In this document: positions 62,071-64,000 of the stretch, piece after piece
Position numbering within the stretch: the stretch's first letter is position 1
How the letters are laid out: each line of letters begins with the position of its first letter
Origin: Fennellomyces sp. T-0311
Lineage: Eukaryota > Mucoromycota > Mucoromycetes > Mucorales > Lichtheimiaceae
Assembly: GCA_025266875.1 (NCBI GenBank)
Contig: JALLLT010000026.1
Location: 310,001-374,000 of the forward strand
Length of the DNA stretch: 64,000 nucleotides
Reading direction: 5' to 3'
Translations under genes and position numbers: made by a program
Notes under the pieces: model-generated
Told to the model about the DNA's origin: nothing
Database searches by the model: none
What the model saw: only the letters and a program-made list of their open reading frames with translations

Positions 62071-63215
62071 GTTGTATTGTGTTGTATGCAAAGATGTGTA
62101 TCGAAGTGAAGAAGAGAGGAAGGTAGAATTTGAGGGGGGTATTTATAATTAAGTGGGTCTCGGAAGATGATAGCAGAAAAAAAGAGACTTCTTGACGTCG
62201 TCATGGGGATAACATATCCGGCCAATCGCGGCATACTCAAATCTGATTTTCTTTTCCTGGTAGGTCACGCATAATAGTGTGGATCAGACCAGATAAGAGA
62301 CAGAAAACCCTCCTCCCCCCCTTCTCTGGGGTCTCTGGGCGAGCGAGTTTATCGATATGTATAGATATGGAAATTGATTTGTGAATTCTACACCTGTTTC
62401 TGTTTAACGAGTCAGATTTCTCTCACGACCGATTTCGATTATGCCACCAAACTCAAATTTTTTTTCTGCGCACTTCTTTGATTAGCAGGCCCCCCCTTTT
62501 GCCGAACATTGGCGGGTGTGGTCCGGCAGCCAAAGTCCGATCGCAGCCCGGATATGGGTTTTTGGATTGTTAAAATAATTCACCATCGGGGAAAAAAACC
62601 GCGCCACGAAACCCCCATATGCACGTTCATACGTTATCGATGTGAAAAAAGAGATACTGCATTTCCGATTTTGACGTGAGTTCCTCTATATGTCATACCG
62701 ATGAGGCCCAGATATGTCACTGTCGTCATTTCTCACAACTTTGGAAATCACATGCTTTTAGCAAAGGTAGAAAAAAATCTACAACTCCTTTGAATCCCCT
62801 TTCCCCGGATTTGCTCTTTCATCGATAAGAGTGTATTCATGCGGACTTTAACTTTTATTTTTTCTGTTATCATTGTTAAGGGCGTTAAGGCCATCCTGTG
62901 CAACCCACTGGCCTTTCCTTTCGGGAGCGGCTCGTGAAATCCATGCGACACTAAAAAAAAAACCGTGCTGGAGTGATCGACGCTCAGCCGCTGGTGGTTC
63001 GCAGTGTTTAAGATAATTTTTATACAAGTAGCAAAAAGCCAGCTTGTCTCGGATTCATAATTGCCAGAAAGACGTGGGTTGGTCGGTCGAGGGCGGGGAT
63101 TACCAGATCAAGGGGCTGAGAGAACGAGTTGCCATGGTTCGCGACTCCAGGTACCCAGCCCCATAATTTTTCGTTTTTGTGTTTTTTTTTTTACTTTATA
63201 TACTGATCCCTTCCA
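62071..63215. other. Divergent intergenic region between the reductase and OPY2 genes
   Basis: About 1.1 kb holding two divergent promoters. There are C-runs and A-runs but no assignable element. No gene seen. Confidence 0.4.
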
Positions 63216-64000
63216 ATGTCGCCATCTGCTGGTAAAGAGTCACCTGAATCTTTCTGACTTTCACAAGCTGACTCCGTTACCATAGTTACTTTGGCACGAC
63301 GGCGATGGCACAAGCGAGGGCAAGAATGCCAGCCAAAGCACTGCAAACCTCAATGCACGCCATCCTGTTCATCTTCCGAGCGATGCATTCTTGATGTGAT
63401 GAAGGAGTGCGGCCAATGTCCCGTTTCGCAGTGTGTCAGCTTGTCCGCACTTGGCGTGTCCTCCACCCAAGTCGGCGGTAGCAGTAATGAACCACAACCA
63501 TCGTCTTCGGGTGGAGATCGAAATGGCTTGATTGTGGGACTAACGACGGGTCTTGTCTTGGGCGCAGTTGTTGTGGTAACGATTGCCGGATTTGTCTATT
63601 TCAAACGGAAGCGACGCACGCAACAGCGACAGATAGAGCTTGAGGAGCGGGTTCCCACCATACCAATCAAACCATTGGGCCCTCCTCCTGCACCCGCTGT
63701 ACTTCCTGCCACAACCACCGCAATGATGAACAATAGCTTCTGGCCAAAGGTACAATAACAAAAAATTGCTTTATTTGGGAATATGACAATTGAACCTTAT
63801 ATTTTTCAGGAAGCTCCACCGCCATCCCCACAATCACCTGTGTTCATGGGCAACACACTGCAAATCCCTCGACTTACAACGACTCCCAGCACTCCTCCAT
63901 CCACCTCGTCAACCACCATTCGTCAGTCCCTGAACTTGTGTCCGTCTACGTCAGCCCCTCCGCTCAACCGCTCCACTTCCGTCAAATTAACCAAATACGA
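63216..64000 (+). CDS. OPY2-like membrane anchor, truncated by the window edge
   Basis: Single-pass plasma-membrane protein; yeast Opy2 anchors Ste50/Ste11 for the HOG osmostress MAPK pathway. Exon 1 is only 16 nt (63216-63231, MSPSA plus one base), exon 2 is 63286-63749 and exon 3 starts at 63810 and runs off the end. The short extracellular part carries the Opy2 cysteine pattern (CQPKHCKPQCTPSC, then CILDVMKECGQCPVSQC). After a Ser/Gly linker comes one helix (LIVGLTTGLVLGAVVVVTIA) and the stop-transfer KRKRR. The cytosolic part is Pro/Ser/Thr-rich. There is no signal peptide, as in known Opy2. An alternative TTG-started frame at 63291 is avoided by the two-exon start. The 3' end lies outside the window. 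Confidence 0.82.

Overview
This window is fungal nuclear DNA, most likely from a mucoralean or other early-diverging fungus (Mucoromycota). The genes are compact and cut by many short GT-AG introns (about 45-170 nt). They include fungal families such as a Zrg17-type zinc transporter, a small-oligopeptide-type OPT carrier, an Opy2 membrane anchor, a Tudor-less SMN and a three-RRM/MLLE protein. Decayed jockey-like LINE tails resemble those common in Mucorales. No species can be named from sequence alone.

Layout. 1-1.9 kb holds no gene but a 1.3-kb inverted-repeat element. 1.9-17.4 kb holds a ZnT6/Zrg17-like transporter (-), a peroxisomal acyl-CoA oxidase (+), the NDUFS7 subunit of complex I (+), a Ser/Thr/Pro-rich membrane protein (+), a decayed ureohydrolase-like gene (+), a C2H2 zinc-finger gene (-), MAF1 (-) and an F-box/zf-UBP/DUSP protein (+). 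17.9-24.1 kb is one large 10-exon DIP2-type gene (-). 24.1-28 kb is a gene-poor stretch with LINE and Tc1/mariner fossils. 28-33.2 kb carries a second acyl-CoA oxidase, a paralogue of the first in opposite orientation, and SF3A1 (-). 35-36.2 kb is an FCP1/SCP-type phosphatase (+), followed by a broken F-box gene. 39.5-41.1 kb is an intron-containing protein with three NUMOD4/HNH-like modules (-). 42.9-43.4 kb is a small pogo-like element abutting a LINE tail. 46.2-52.6 kb holds an Rrm4-like RNA-binding protein (+), ribosomal protein uS15/RPS13 (-) and an OPT transporter (-). 56.4-62.1 kb holds SMN (+), an NFX1-type zinc-finger protein (+) and a xylose-reductase-like aldo-keto reductase (-). 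An OPY2-like gene (+) runs off the right edge.

The genes do not form one pathway; this is ordinary mixed fungal chromosome. Themes are lipid metabolism (two peroxisomal acyl-CoA oxidases, DIP2), RNA biology (SF3A1, SMN, MAF1, the Rrm4-like protein, uS15) and membrane transport or signalling (Zrg17-like, OPT, Opy2). Exon models were built by hand from splice signals and reading phase. For most genes the exon lengths sum to an intact frame. For three loci (Zrg17-like, ureohydrolase-like, SF3A1) they do not, which means decay or single-base assembly errors.

The most unusual items are the triple-HNH protein, the F-box/zf-UBP/DUSP architecture, a 16-nt microexon carrying a zinc-ligand histidine, and the inverted acyl-CoA oxidase pair. 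I found no CRISPR array, rRNA, convincing tRNA, virus or toxin gene.
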